Positions 40,866 through 49,966 of a stretch of DNA of 64,000 nt are shown here, piece by piece. The notes under the pieces are model-generated. The model was not told the origin of the DNA and made no database searches. It worked only from the letters and a program-made list of their open reading frames with translations. The stretch's first letter is position 1. The number at the start of each line of letters is the position of its first letter. Made by a program: the position numbers and the translations under genes. This stretch comes from JBFXCS01 sp050181915 (GTDB taxonomy: Bacteria > Actinomycetota > Thermoleophilia > Miltoncostaeales > Miltoncostaeaceae): positions 248,001 to 312,000 of the forward strand of contig JBFXCS010000004.1 in assembly GCA_050181915.1 (NCBI GenBank). The letters run 5' to 3'.

Positions 40866-41754
40866 GGCGGTCCTGCGGCGGGTCGAGCTGCGCGTCGCGC
40901 GCCGCCTCGACGGCCTGCTGCAGGGCGAGCGCCGCGGCCGGCGCCCCGGCCCCGGCGGCGAGCCCGCCGTGACCCGCTCCTACGAGGAGGGCGACGACGT
41001 GCGCTGGGTCGACTGGCCGCTGTCGGCGCGCGTGGGCGAGCCGATGGTGCGCGTGCCCGAGATCGAGCCGGTGCTCACCGCCTGGGCGTTCGTCGACCGC
41101 TCCCCGTCGATGGCCTTCGGCACGGTCGGCCAGACGAAGGCCGACCTCGCCGCCGAGGTGCTGGCCGGGCTCGGCGTGGTGATGCGCCGCCGCGGCGACC
41201 GCCTCGGCGTGGTCGCGTCGGCCGCCGGCGGCATCGACCTGGTGCGCCCCCCGCGGGCCGACCGCCGCGGCCTGGTCGCGGCGCTCGCGGCGGTCGATCG
41301 GGTGCCGGTGCCGGAGGAGGGCGGCGGCCGCACGGACCTGGTGTCCGCCATCGGCGCGCTGGGCCGCATCGCCCGCCACCGCGGCGCCGTCGTCCTCATC
41401 TCCGACTTCCCGCTGCAGCCCGGCCTGGAGCGCGCGATCGGCGCGCTGGGGCGCACGCACGAGATCATCGCCATCGAGGTGCGCGACCCCCGCGAGCGCG
41501 ACCTGCCGCCCCTGGGCCCCGTGCACCTGCGTGACATGGAGACCGGCCGGCGGCGGCTGATCGACACCGCCGACCCGCGCTTCCAGCGCCGCTTCGCGCA
41601 GGCGGTCGACTCGAGCGACCGCGCGCGCGCCGCCCTGCTCGCCCGCGCGGGCGCCCGCCACGTGATCGTCGAGAACGGCACCGACTGGGTGCTGCCGCTC
41701 GCGCGCTCGCTGTCGCGTCCCACGCCCCGGCAGCGGCAGGTCGTCGCGCCGTGA
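40846..41754 (+). CDS. DUF58 domain protein
   Basis: 302 aa, soluble. The DUF58 signature RSYEEGDDVRWVDW is at about 43-58, followed by a degenerate VWA-like fold starting AFVDRSPSMAFG (DxSxS MIDAS-like) and VLISDFPLQPG. Regulates or binds MoxR in known operons. GTG 40846 overlaps the moxR end by 20 bases. Confidence 0.9.
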   Translation: MAGRSPEAVLRRVELRVARRLDGLLQGERRGRRPGPGGEPAVTRSYEEGDDVRWVDWPLSARVGEPMVRVPEIEPVLTAWAFVDRSPSMAFGTVGQTKADLAAEVLAGLGVVMRRRGDRLGVVASAAGGIDLVRPPRADRRGLVAALAAVDRVPVPEEGGGRTDLVSAIGALGRIARHRGAVVLISDFPLQPGLERAIGALGRTHEIIAIEVRDPRERDLPPLGPVHLRDMETGRRRLIDTADPRFQRRFAQAVDSSDRARAALLARAGARHVIVENGTDWVLPLARSLSRPTPRQRQVVAP

Positions 41755-42698
41755 CCTTCCAGCAGCCCCTGGTCCTGCTCGGCCTGCTGGCCGTGCCGCT
41801 GCTGGCGGCGCTCGTGGTGTGGTGGCGCCGCCGCCGCCCGCCGGCGGGGGTCGCCTTCCCCAGCCTCGACGTGGTGGCCGCGGCCGACCCCGGCCCGCGC
41901 CGGCGCCGCCATCTGCCCCTGATCCTGTCGCTGCTGGCCGTGGCCGCGTTCGTCGTCGCGCTGGCGCGGCCCCAAGGGTACCGCGACGAGCCCCGCGAGC
42001 GGGCCACGATCATGCTGGTGGTGGACGTGTCCGGCTCGATGGCCGCCACCGACGTCGAGCCGTACCGGCTGCGGGCCGCCCAGGACGCGGCGCTGCGCTT
42101 CGCCGACGAGGTGCCCCGCCAGTACCAGGTGGGCCTGGTGAGCTTCTCGACCCAGGCCAACCTGCTGGTGCCGCCCACCACCGACCGCCAGGCGCTGCGC
42201 GAGGCGATCGAGGGCCTCAGCGCCTTCGGCGACACCGCCGTCGGCGACGCGATCCTGACCGCCCTCGACGGCATCCGCTCCGCCCAGGGCGGCGTCGAGG
42301 AGGGCCGGCCCCTGGAGGCCGCCCGCATCGTGCTGCTCACCGACGGGGCGAACCGCCGCGGCTCGTCGCCCACCGAGGCGGCCCGGCAGGCCAAGGAGGC
42401 CGGCGTGCCCATCTACACCGTCGCCCTCGGCACCCCCGAGGGGGTCCTCAACGACTCCTTCCGCACGCCGGTCCCGCCTGACCCCGAGGGCCTCGCGGAG
42501 ATCGCCGACATCACCGGCGGCACCGCCTACGAGAGCCGCGACGCCGACTCGGTGCGCGAGGTCTACGAGCATCTCGGCAGCTTCGTCGGCACCGAGCGGG
42601 TGCGCAGCGAGATCACCGGCTGGCCGGCGGGGATCGGCGCCGCCCTCCTCGTGCTCGCCGGCGTGGCCGCCTGGCGCTTCGGGCCGAGGCTGTCGTGA
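41751..42698 (+). CDS. VWA-domain membrane protein (BatA-like)
   Basis: 315 aa. Two N-terminal helices (about 6-24 and 58-75), a VWA domain (about 85-280) with a full MIDAS DVSGSMAATD, T in FGDTAVGD and D in LLTDGANRR, and a C-terminal helix (about 290-310). Faces outward with the metal site available for ligand binding. GTGA overlap with DUF58. Confidence 0.92.
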   Translation: MTFQQPLVLLGLLAVPLLAALVVWWRRRRPPAGVAFPSLDVVAAADPGPRRRRHLPLILSLLAVAAFVVALARPQGYRDEPRERATIMLVVDVSGSMAATDVEPYRLRAAQDAALRFADEVPRQYQVGLVSFSTQANLLVPPTTDRQALREAIEGLSAFGDTAVGDAILTALDGIRSAQGGVEEGRPLEAARIVLLTDGANRRGSSPTEAARQAKEAGVPIYTVALGTPEGVLNDSFRTPVPPDPEGLAEIADITGGTAYESRDADSVREVYEHLGSFVGTERVRSEITGWPAGIGAALLVLAGVAAWRFGPRLS

Positions 42699-43666
42699 CC
42701 TTCCAGTCGGAGAGCTGGCTGTGGGCCCTGCTGCTCCTGCCGCCGCTCGCCGCCGCGCTGTGGGCCTGGGGGCGCCAGCGCCGCCGGGCGGGCGCGCGGT
42801 GGGCCGATCCGGCGGTGATGGCCGTCGGCCCCGGCCGCGGCGTGCGCGCCGGCCGCGCCGCCGCGGCGCTCGTCGCGCTGCTGGCCGTCGGCGCGGGCGT
42901 CGTCGCCCTGGCGCGGCCGTCCGTCGACGCAACCGAGAACGAGCACCGGAGCGCCGTGGTGCTGACGATCGACGTGTCCAACTCGATGCTGAAGAAGGAC
43001 CTCGCGCCCGACCGGCTGGAGGCCGCGCTCGACGCCGCCCGGCGGTTCGTGCGCGAGGCGCCGTCCTCGACCTCGGTGGGCATCGTCACCTTCGCCGACG
43101 AGGTGCGGGTGGTGCTGGCGCCGACGCAGGACCGCGACGCCGCGCTGGCGGCGCTCGACGGCATCGACTCGACCCGCGAGGGGACGGCGCTCGGCGAGGG
43201 GGTCCTCACGGCGCTGTCGGCGCTCCGCTCGGCGGGCGCGGTGCCCGACGCGCCGGGCGACCCGTCCGACTCGCCCGGGCGCATCCTGGTGCTCACCGAC
43301 GGCGCGAACTCGATCCGCAAGGCCACGAGCCCGGCGGCGGCGGCCGACCGCGCCGCGCAGGACGGGGTGCCGGTGTACAGCATCCTGCTCGGGAACGACG
43401 CCGGCCGCCCGGACCAGCCCCTGCCCGCCGAGACGCTCGCGGGCATGGCCACCCGCACCGGCGGCCTGTTCGCGCAGAGCACGACCAACGACGACCTGAC
43501 GGCGGTGTTCTCCGACATCGGCTCGATCGTCGCCCCGGTCGACAAGCTGCGCGAGCTCAGCGTCTGGTTCGCCGCGGGCGCCCTGGGGCTGCTCGCCCTG
43601 GCCGCGGGCCTGCTGGCGCTGGCCCGCCCGCGCGTCCGCCGCGCCACCGGGGTGCGGACCGCCTGA
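42695..43666 (+). CDS. Second VWA-domain membrane protein (BatA/BatB-like)
   Basis: 323 aa with the same layout as its neighbour: two N-terminal helices, VWA with MIDAS DVSNSMLKKD (Asn in place of Gly), LTDGANSI, and a C-terminal helix ending in a basic tail. A tandem duplication of the previous gene is likely. GTGA overlap with it. Confidence 0.92.
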   Translation: MTFQSESWLWALLLLPPLAAALWAWGRQRRRAGARWADPAVMAVGPGRGVRAGRAAAALVALLAVGAGVVALARPSVDATENEHRSAVVLTIDVSNSMLKKDLAPDRLEAALDAARRFVREAPSSTSVGIVTFADEVRVVLAPTQDRDAALAALDGIDSTREGTALGEGVLTALSALRSAGAVPDAPGDPSDSPGRILVLTDGANSIRKATSPAAAADRAAQDGVPVYSILLGNDAGRPDQPLPAETLAGMATRTGGLFAQSTTNDDLTAVFSDIGSIVAPVDKLRELSVWFAAGALGLLALAAGLLALARPRVRRATGVRTA

Positions 43667-43704
43667 GTCGCGCCCGGGCGGGGTGTTTCCTGCCGGATGA
43701 ACGC

Positions 43705-43730
43705 AAACTGCAACGTTGCAGGTGCAGTTT
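43705..43730. promoter_or_regulatory. LacI-type operator-like palindrome
   Basis: Perfect 12-bp palindrome TGCAACGTTGCA (43709-43720) nested within AAACTGCA (43705-43712) and TGCAGTTT (43723-43730). The central CG flanked by AA/TT is the LacI/GalR-family operator pattern. It lies 113 bp before the surface protein gene. No LacI regulator is encoded in the window. Confidence 0.5.
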
Positions 43731-43842
43731 GTTGGAGGTTTCGGCACCAATTGGGGGTTCACTCGCCACGCCCGCCGGGGGAGGGTGTCGGGAACGACGC
43801 GTCGGACGGCGTCCCACGTGATCACCGACAGAAGGCGGACAG

Positions 43843-45264
43843 ATGCGACGAGGTACCAGACGAACGTGGTGGGGCGCCGGGCTGCTCGCATTGCTGCTCG
43901 CGCTGACGATCCCGTCCGTCGCGTCGGCCATCGGCATCTCGCTGAACCGCGCCCCGGCTCCGCCGCAGGCGATCCAGCGAGGCGTCGGCACCGAGCAGAT
44001 GGACTTCTCGATCACCTACCAGACGGTCGCGCACAGCTACCAGGTGCTGATCCAGGACCCGGCGGGCAACATCGTCCAGTCGACGACCAACCCGGCCGCG
44101 GGCCAGCCCAGCCCGATCAACTCGACCGCGGCCTACGCGCCGCCCCTCGGCGCGCCCGAGGGCCGCTACCGGGCGACGGTCAACTTCTTCTCCGGCAGCG
44201 GCTCGCTCGAGAGCTCGGCGCTCGTCACCTTCGACGTGGCGGCCCAGCTCGGAACGCTGCAGGTCGTCAAGTACGAGGATCTGAACGGCGACGGGGTCCG
44301 CCAGGCCGGCGAGCCCGGGGTGCCCGGCTGGGTCTTCAACCTGACCAACCCGCAGGGCAACGACAGCGTCGTGCAGACCGGTCCCGACGGCACGGTCACC
44401 ATCCCCAACGTCCCGGCCGGGACGTGGCAGGTGGCCGAGGTGGTCGATCAGGGCTGGGTGCCCACCTCGCCGCCGAACGGCGTCGGCACGGTGGTCGTGC
44501 CGCCGAACGGCGTCGGCACCTTCCTGGCCGGCAACGTGCGGCCCGCGCCGATCAGCGGCACCGTCTACATGGACGCCAACCGCAACGGGCGCCTCGACCC
44601 GGGTGAGGTCGGCCGCGGCGGCGTGAAGCTCACGCTCACGGGCACGCGCCCGGTCGCCGGCGCGATCGCGCCCAAGGACGTGATCTCGAACGCCGACGGC
44701 ACGTACCTGTTCCCGGACAACATGCCCGGCACCTACGCGGTCGAGATCTCGACCCCCGGCGGGCTCACGCTCACCAGCGCCAAGGTGATCTCGAACATCC
44801 AGATCACGTCCGGGGTGGGCAGCCCGAACAACAACTTCGGCCTCGCCCAGCCGGGCGGCACCACGGCGGGCGGCCCGACGCCGAACATCGGGATCACCAA
44901 GACCGGTCCCTCGACCGCGCGGCCGAGCACGGTGTTCGACTACAGCATCGTCGTCCGCAACCGCAGCAACTTCACCGCCCGGAACGTCGAGGTCACCGAC
45001 CTGCTGCCCGACACGCTCACGCTGGTGAGCATCCCCTCGGGCGCGACGATCCGGAACGGGGTCATCACATGGGACGTCGGCGATCTGGCGGGCGGCGCCA
45101 GCAAGACGCTCACCATCCGCGTGCGGGTCAACCCGAACACGCGGGGCACGGTGCGGAACACCGCCACCGTGACCGCCGACAACCTCCCGCCGCGGCGCTC
45201 CACCGAGACCACCCAGGTCCTCGGCCCGACGCCCGTGGCGCGCACCGGCGGCGTGACCGGCTGA
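43843..45264 (+). CDS. Secreted surface protein with SdrD-B-like and DUF11 domains
   Basis: 473 aa. Signal peptide (1-29, ending VASAIG), a beta-sandwich (30-135), two SdrD-B/SpaA-like modules (about 140-225, EDLNGDGVRQAGEPGVPGW; 235-330, MDANRNGRLDPGEVGRGG, both with Ca-loop-like Asp/Asn repeats), and a DUF11 domain (about 350-455: NIGITKTGPSTARP, DLLPDTLTLVSIPSGA). It ends in VARTGGVTG with no membrane helix, so it has no standard sortase signal. Coupled by TGATG to an L,D-transpeptidase gene that might attach it to the wall. Confidence 0.88.
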   Translation: MRRGTRRTWWGAGLLALLLALTIPSVASAIGISLNRAPAPPQAIQRGVGTEQMDFSITYQTVAHSYQVLIQDPAGNIVQSTTNPAAGQPSPINSTAAYAPPLGAPEGRYRATVNFFSGSGSLESSALVTFDVAAQLGTLQVVKYEDLNGDGVRQAGEPGVPGWVFNLTNPQGNDSVVQTGPDGTVTIPNVPAGTWQVAEVVDQGWVPTSPPNGVGTVVVPPNGVGTFLAGNVRPAPISGTVYMDANRNGRLDPGEVGRGGVKLTLTGTRPVAGAIAPKDVISNADGTYLFPDNMPGTYAVEISTPGGLTLTSAKVISNIQITSGVGSPNNNFGLAQPGGTTAGGPTPNIGITKTGPSTARPSTVFDYSIVVRNRSNFTARNVEVTDLLPDTLTLVSIPSGATIRNGVITWDVGDLAGGASKTLTIRVRVNPNTRGTVRNTATVTADNLPPRRSTETTQVLGPTPVARTGGVTG

Positions 45265-46055
45265 TGCGGGTGACGCGAATCCGTCCGGCGGCCCTCCCGG
45301 GGGCCGCCGGCGTCGCGGCCGCATGCGCTCTCGCGGCGGTCTCCCTCGTCGGCCCGTCCGCGGTCGCCGGTCCCGACTCCGCCGCGGCCGCCCCGGCGAA
45401 GGTCGCGCCGACGCCCATCGCCAGCCGGCCCACCACCAGGGAGGCCTGGACGGCGCGGATCCTGCTGCCGGTGCACGCGCGCTCGGCGCCGACCGCCAAG
45501 GCGCGCAAGATCAGCAAGCTCAGCCCCCTCGCGCCCTACAACAAGCAGCCCCAGTCGCTGCTCGTCGTGAACGCCCGCTCCACCGTCAGGGACGGGGTCT
45601 GGTACCAGGTGCTGCTGCCGTCGCGGCCGAACGACGCCGTCGGCTGGGTGCCCGACGACGCGGTGAGGGTCAAGAAGACGCCCTACCGGGTGCTGGTGGA
45701 CCTCTCCGATCGCACCACCGCCCTGATCAAGGCGGGCCGCACCATCGCGACCTTCCCGTCCGCGGTGGGCACGTCGGCCAACCCGACGCCCGAGGGCCGC
45801 TTCGCGCTCAGCGAGTCGGTCAAGCAGCGCCCGGCGAACGGCTTCTTCGGCACCTACATCCTCACGCTCACCGCCCACTCGGAGAGCCTCAACGAGTTCG
45901 ACGGCGGCGACGGCCGGGTGGCGCTCCACGGCACCAGCCAGCCTCAGCTGCTGGGCCAGGCCGTCAGCCACGGCTGCGTGCGCCTGTCGAACGCGGCCGC
46001 CACCCGCATCGCCAAGACGGTGCCGCCCGGGGCGCCGGTCGACATCGTCGAGTAG
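45264..46055 (+). CDS. L,D-transpeptidase (YkuD family)
   Basis: 263 aa. Signal peptide or anchor (about 1-35), an SH3-like region (about 55-130: LPVHARSAPT, WYQVLLPS), then the YkuD domain (about 135-263) with HGTSQ and the catalytic SHGCVRLSN. Forms 3-3 peptidoglycan cross-links or attaches proteins to the wall. Its ATG overlaps the surface protein stop by one base. Confidence 0.93.
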   Translation: MRVTRIRPAALPGAAGVAAACALAAVSLVGPSAVAGPDSAAAAPAKVAPTPIASRPTTREAWTARILLPVHARSAPTAKARKISKLSPLAPYNKQPQSLLVVNARSTVRDGVWYQVLLPSRPNDAVGWVPDDAVRVKKTPYRVLVDLSDRTTALIKAGRTIATFPSAVGTSANPTPEGRFALSESVKQRPANGFFGTYILTLTAHSESLNEFDGGDGRVALHGTSQPQLLGQAVSHGCVRLSNAAATRIAKTVPPGAPVDIVE

Positions 46056-46062
46056 CCCCTGA

Positions 46063-46093
46063 CCGGTCCCGCGCGCCCGGCGCGCGGGACCGG
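46063..46093. terminator. Bidirectional terminator hairpin
   Basis: A perfect 13-bp stem, CCGGTCCCGCGCG (46063-46075) with CGCGCGGGACCGG (46081-46093), loop CCCGG. It lies between convergent ldt and glcF. There is no U-tract, as is common in actinobacteria. Confidence 0.75.
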
Positions 46094-46105
46094 GCGGTGG
46101 AGCGC

Positions 46106-47314
46106 TCAGCCCTCCGGCGGCGCGACCAGCTCGGCCGGATGGGCGACCCGGATGCGCGAGCCCAGCTCGCGCAGGCCGGCCTCGATCTGGATGGCGCAGC
46201 CCGGGTTCCCCACCGCGACCACGGGTGCCCCGGCCGCGACGACGGCCTCGGCCTTCTGCCGGCGAAGGCGCGCCGACAGCTCGGGCTGCAGCACGCCGTA
46301 GAGGCCGGCGGCGCCGCAGCATCGGCCGCCGTCGCCCAGCTCGACGCACTCGGCGCCGGCGCCGGCGAGCATCGCGCGCGGCTCGATGCGCTGGGCGTGC
46401 AGGTGATGGCAGGCGTCGTGCACCGCCACCCGTCCCAGATCCCGCCCGGCCGGCGGCGGCCGCAGCTCGATCAGGTCGCGCACCCGCGACGCCACCGCCT
46501 CGGCGCGCGCGGCCCAGCGCGGATCGTCGGCGAGCAGCTCGCCGTAGGTGCGCATGTGGGCGCTGCACCCGGACGCGTTGACCACGATCACCTCGGCGCC
46601 CTCCATCTCGGCGATGCGGGCGCGGGCCATGCGCCGGGCCGCGCCGGGCTGGCCGTGGTGCATGGCGAGGGCGCCGCAGCAGCCCCCGGCGGGCGGGCGC
46701 TCGACGCGGTATCCGGCGGCGGCGACGGCGCGCATCGTGGCGCGCTGGACCGGTCGGAAGGCCACGTCCATCACGCAGCCGGCGAGCACCATCGCCGGCG
46801 GCCCGTCGCCCGCCGCGGCCGGGATGGGCCGGGCCATCTCGCGCAGGTCGACGGGCGGGGTCGATGCGCGCAGCCGGGCCGGCGCCAGGCGGTCGAGGCG
46901 CAGTGCCCGGCCCGCGGCGATCGCCCAGCCGGCGGCCAGCACCAGCCGCCGCCGCGGCAGCAGGCCCGCGAGGGCCGCCCGGCGCAGCGCGCGCGCCCGG
47001 GGCGCCCGGGTGGCCTCGGCCTGGGCGCGCGCCCCCTCGATGAGCCGGCCGAACGGCACCCCGCTGGGGCAGGCCGCCTCGCAGGCGCGGCAGGCGAGGC
47101 ACTCGTCCATCATCCGGGTGAAGGACGCGTCCACCTCGGCGCGCCCCTCCTCCACGGCGCGCATGGCGGCGATGCGCCCCCGCGGCGACGCCGTCTCGAG
47201 GCCGGTGAGCCGGAAGGTGGGGCAGTGCGGCAGGCACAGGCCGCACGAGACGCACTTGACGACGTCCTCCTCGGCCGGGGCCGGGCGGCGCGGGTCCCAG
47301 TTGGCCGTGCTCAC
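46106..47314 (-). CDS. glcF: Glycolate oxidase iron-sulfur subunit
   Basis: 402 aa. Two 4Fe-4S motifs at the N-terminus (CVSCGLCLPHCP about 21-32, CLACRACEAACPSG about 72-85), then two CCG-type domains (AGGCCGAL, HDACHH, GRCCGAAGLYG). Passes electrons from the GlcD/GlcE flavins to the quinone pool. GTG 47314 overlaps the glcE stop. Confidence 0.93.
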   Translation of the reverse strand: MSTANWDPRRPAPAEEDVVKCVSCGLCLPHCPTFRLTGLETASPRGRIAAMRAVEEGRAEVDASFTRMMDECLACRACEAACPSGVPFGRLIEGARAQAEATRAPRARALRRAALAGLLPRRRLVLAAGWAIAAGRALRLDRLAPARLRASTPPVDLREMARPIPAAAGDGPPAMVLAGCVMDVAFRPVQRATMRAVAAAGYRVERPPAGGCCGALAMHHGQPGAARRMARARIAEMEGAEVIVVNASGCSAHMRTYGELLADDPRWAARAEAVASRVRDLIELRPPPAGRDLGRVAVHDACHHLHAQRIEPRAMLAGAGAECVELGDGGRCCGAAGLYGVLQPELSARLRRQKAEAVVAAGAPVVAVGNPGCAIQIEAGLRELGSRIRVAHPAELVAPPEG

Positions 47315-48375
47315 GCGACGACCGCCTCGTGGCGCCAGACGAGCATGGACGGGTTGAGGATCCCGGCGGGGTCGAAGGCGTCGCGCATGCGGCGCATCAG
47401 GTGCAGGCCGGGCGACGGCGGCCCCCAGGGGTCGGCGCGCAGCTCGTCGGGTGCGTCGATCACCTGGGCGTGGCCGCCGGCGCTCACCGCGAGCGCGCGC
47501 ACCGCGTCGACGTCCCCCGCCGTCTCGACCGCCACGTGGCAGGTGCCCACGCCCATGCGCGCCTCGTAGTCGAGCCCGGCGTCCTCCAGCGCCGCGGCGA
47601 GGGCGCCGAGGCGCGGCGGGGCGACGGAGGCCTCGACGATGCCCCGGCCGCGAGGCGCCGCGGGCTCGCCCGCCAGCGCGACGGTGCCGTCGGGCGCGGC
47701 GACGTCCTCGCGCGGGCCCACCAGCTCCACCGCGACCGCGCCCGGGCGCAGCAGCACGCACGACGGCCGGGCGGGGCCGGCCAGGGCGCGGGCGGCGATC
47801 GCCAGGCGCTCGTCGAGCGGCCCGTCGGCGCCGAACCAGCCGCGCGCGGCGGGCAGCGGCCACAGCTTCAGGGTCACCTCCACGATCACCCCGAGCGTGC
47901 CCAGGGCCCCGACCGCGAGGCGCGGGATGTCGAAACCGGCGACCCCCTTGACCGTGCGCCCGCCGGCCGTGACGAGGCGCCCGTCGCCGGTGGCGAGCAC
48001 CACCTGCAGCAGCGAGTCGCGCACCGCGCCGGCGCGCAGGCGCCCGCGGCCGCTCGCCGCCGCCGACAGCACCCCGCCCACCGTGCTCCCCGGCCGGATC
48101 TCGGCCTGGGGCCAGGCCTGCCCGGCGCTCGCGGCGAGGGCGGCGAGGTCGGCGGCCGGCAGGCCGGCCTCGACGGTCACCGTGAGGTCGGCCGGCTCGT
48201 GCGCGATCACCCGCCGCAGGCCCTCGGTCGACACGACGTGCTCGGGGCGGGGGCCGGGCCACCCGCGCCGCGAGCGCGTGCCGCCGCCCTCCACCGCCAC
48301 CGGCGCCCCGCGCGCGGCGGCGGCCGCCAGCGCCGAGGCCAGCTCCTGACGGGAGCGGGGGGCGAGGCGCGTCAC
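47311..48375 (-). CDS. glcE: Glycolate oxidase FAD-binding subunit
   Basis: 354 aa, the short flavin subunit. PCMH-type FAD domain with VEGGGTRSRRGW, RPGSTVGGVLSAAASG and TVKGVAGFDIPRL, and a C-terminal DAFDPAGILNPS. Start GTG 48375 overlaps the glcD stop (GTGA). Acts in a complex with GlcD and GlcF. Confidence 0.9.
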   Translation of the reverse strand: MTRLAPRSRQELASALAAAAARGAPVAVEGGGTRSRRGWPGPRPEHVVSTEGLRRVIAHEPADLTVTVEAGLPAADLAALAASAGQAWPQAEIRPGSTVGGVLSAAASGRGRLRAGAVRDSLLQVVLATGDGRLVTAGGRTVKGVAGFDIPRLAVGALGTLGVIVEVTLKLWPLPAARGWFGADGPLDERLAIAARALAGPARPSCVLLRPGAVAVELVGPREDVAAPDGTVALAGEPAAPRGRGIVEASVAPPRLGALAAALEDAGLDYEARMGVGTCHVAVETAGDVDAVRALAVSAGGHAQVIDAPDELRADPWGPPSPGLHLMRRMRDAFDPAGILNPSMLVWRHEAVVA

Positions 48376-49817
48376 AGCCAGGTCCCCGGCGGCAGCGACC
48401 CGGCGTCCAGCACCAGCTCGCCGCAGCGGCTGCCCACGGGCAGCACCTTGTCCGGGTTCAGCCGTCCCTCGGGGTCGAAGGCGTCGCGGGCGCGCGCCTG
48501 GGCGTCGAGGTCGACCGGGCTGAAGGTGAGCGGCATGAAGTCCCGCTTCTCCAGCCCGATGCCGTGCTCGCCCGACAGCACCCCGCCCACCGCCACGCAG
48601 GCCTCGATGATCTCGGCGCCGGCCGTGTGCACCCGCTCGACCTGCTCGGCGTCGCGCCGGTCGAAGGCGATGAGCGGGTGCAGGTTGCCGTCGCCCGCGT
48701 GGAACACGTTCATGATCACCAGGTCGTGGGCGGCGGCGATCCGCCCGATCCGCTCCAGCACCTCGACCAGCCGGGTGCGGGGCACGACGCAGTCGTGCAG
48801 GTAGTAGTTCGGCGCCACGCGGGCCACCGCGCCGAAGGCGCTCTTGCGGGCCTTCCAGAACAGCGCCCGCTCGGCCTCGTCGCGGGCCACGCGCACGGCG
48901 TGCGCGCCGGTCTCGGCGCCCACCCGCTCGATCACGGCCGTGTGCGCGGCCACCTCGGCCGGGGTGCCGTCGACCTCCACCAGCAGCACCGCGGCGGAGT
49001 CGATCGGCAGGTCGGCGTGGACGAAGGCCTCCACCGCCCGGGTCATGGTGCGGTCCATCATCTCCATCGCCGCCGGGATGACGCCACCCGCGATGATGCC
49101 GCCCACCGCCTCGCCGGCGGCCCGCACGGTGGGGAAGTCGAGCAGCATGGTGCGCACCTCGCGCGGGTTGCGGGTCAGGCGCACCAGCACCTCGGTGACC
49201 ACGCCCAGGGTCCCCTCGCCGCCCACCACGAAGCCGCGCAGGTCGTAGCCCGGCGGGTCCGGGGCCGTGCCGCCCAGGCGCAGCACCTCCCCGTCGCCGA
49301 GCACGATCTCCATGCCCAGCACGTGCTGGGCCGTGACCCCGGAGGCGAGGCAGTGGGGGCCGCCGGCGTTGGTGGCGACGTTGCCGCCGATCGAGCACGC
49401 CTGCTGGCTCGACGGGTCGGGGGCGTAGTGCAGGCCCAGGTGGCGCACCGCCACGGACAGGTCCAGGTTCAGCACGCCCGGCTGCACCCGGGCGCACGGC
49501 ACCTCGGGGTCGACCTCCAGCACCCTCGTCATGCGCGCCACCGACAGGACGATCGCCCCGCCGAGGGGGACGGCGCCGCCGCACAGGCCGGTGCCCGATC
49601 CGCGCGGGACGACCGCCACGCCGAGCTCGCGGGCCAGGCGCATGCACGCGACCACCTCGGCGGTGGTCTCGGGCAGCACCACCAGGCCGCACTCGCCCTC
49701 CGCGATCGACCCGTCCCGGGCGTAGAGGGAGCGCTCCAGGGGATGGTCGATCACCCGCGTCGGATCGAGGATCCGCTCGAAGCGCGCACGAGGCGCGACG
49801 GCCCGGGTCGTCGCCAT
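48372..49817 (-). CDS. glcD: Glycolate oxidase / 2-hydroxyacid dehydrogenase large subunit
   Basis: 481 aa. PCMH FAD-binding domain (about 40-220: VPRGSGTGLCGG, DPSSQQACSIGGNVATNAGGP, GGEGTLGVVTEV) and the FAD-oxidase C-terminal domain with NVFHAGDGNLHP and LSGEHGIGLEK. Oxidises glycolate or a related 2-hydroxyacid. First gene of the leftward glcDEF operon. Confidence 0.95.
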   Translation of the reverse strand: MATTRAVAPRARFERILDPTRVIDHPLERSLYARDGSIAEGECGLVVLPETTAEVVACMRLARELGVAVVPRGSGTGLCGGAVPLGGAIVLSVARMTRVLEVDPEVPCARVQPGVLNLDLSVAVRHLGLHYAPDPSSQQACSIGGNVATNAGGPHCLASGVTAQHVLGMEIVLGDGEVLRLGGTAPDPPGYDLRGFVVGGEGTLGVVTEVLVRLTRNPREVRTMLLDFPTVRAAGEAVGGIIAGGVIPAAMEMMDRTMTRAVEAFVHADLPIDSAAVLLVEVDGTPAEVAAHTAVIERVGAETGAHAVRVARDEAERALFWKARKSAFGAVARVAPNYYLHDCVVPRTRLVEVLERIGRIAAAHDLVIMNVFHAGDGNLHPLIAFDRRDAEQVERVHTAGAEIIEACVAVGGVLSGEHGIGLEKRDFMPLTFSPVDLDAQARARDAFDPEGRLNPDKVLPVGSRCGELVLDAGSLPPGTWL

Positions 49818-49874
49818 TCGCCGAGGCTACACCCGCGCGATCGACCGAACCCGGGGAGGCTCCCTTACGGCGTA

Positions 49875-49911
49875 GTGCCATTTGGCCGTGACCGCCGCGG
49901 CCAAATGGCAC
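49875..49911. repeat. Double-palindrome repeat, copy 1
   Basis: GTGCCATTTGGCCG (49875-49888) pairs perfectly with CGGCCAAATGGCAC (49898-49911) around a 9-nt loop. Each arm is itself a palindrome-like GCCAWWTGGC. Related to 59903-59945. It lies between glcD and the FAD oxidoreductase gene. Confidence 0.7.
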
Positions 49912-49966
49912 GACCCGCTCCGGAGCGGTCCGCCGCCGACGCGCCGGACCCTCCCCCCGTCGCGGC

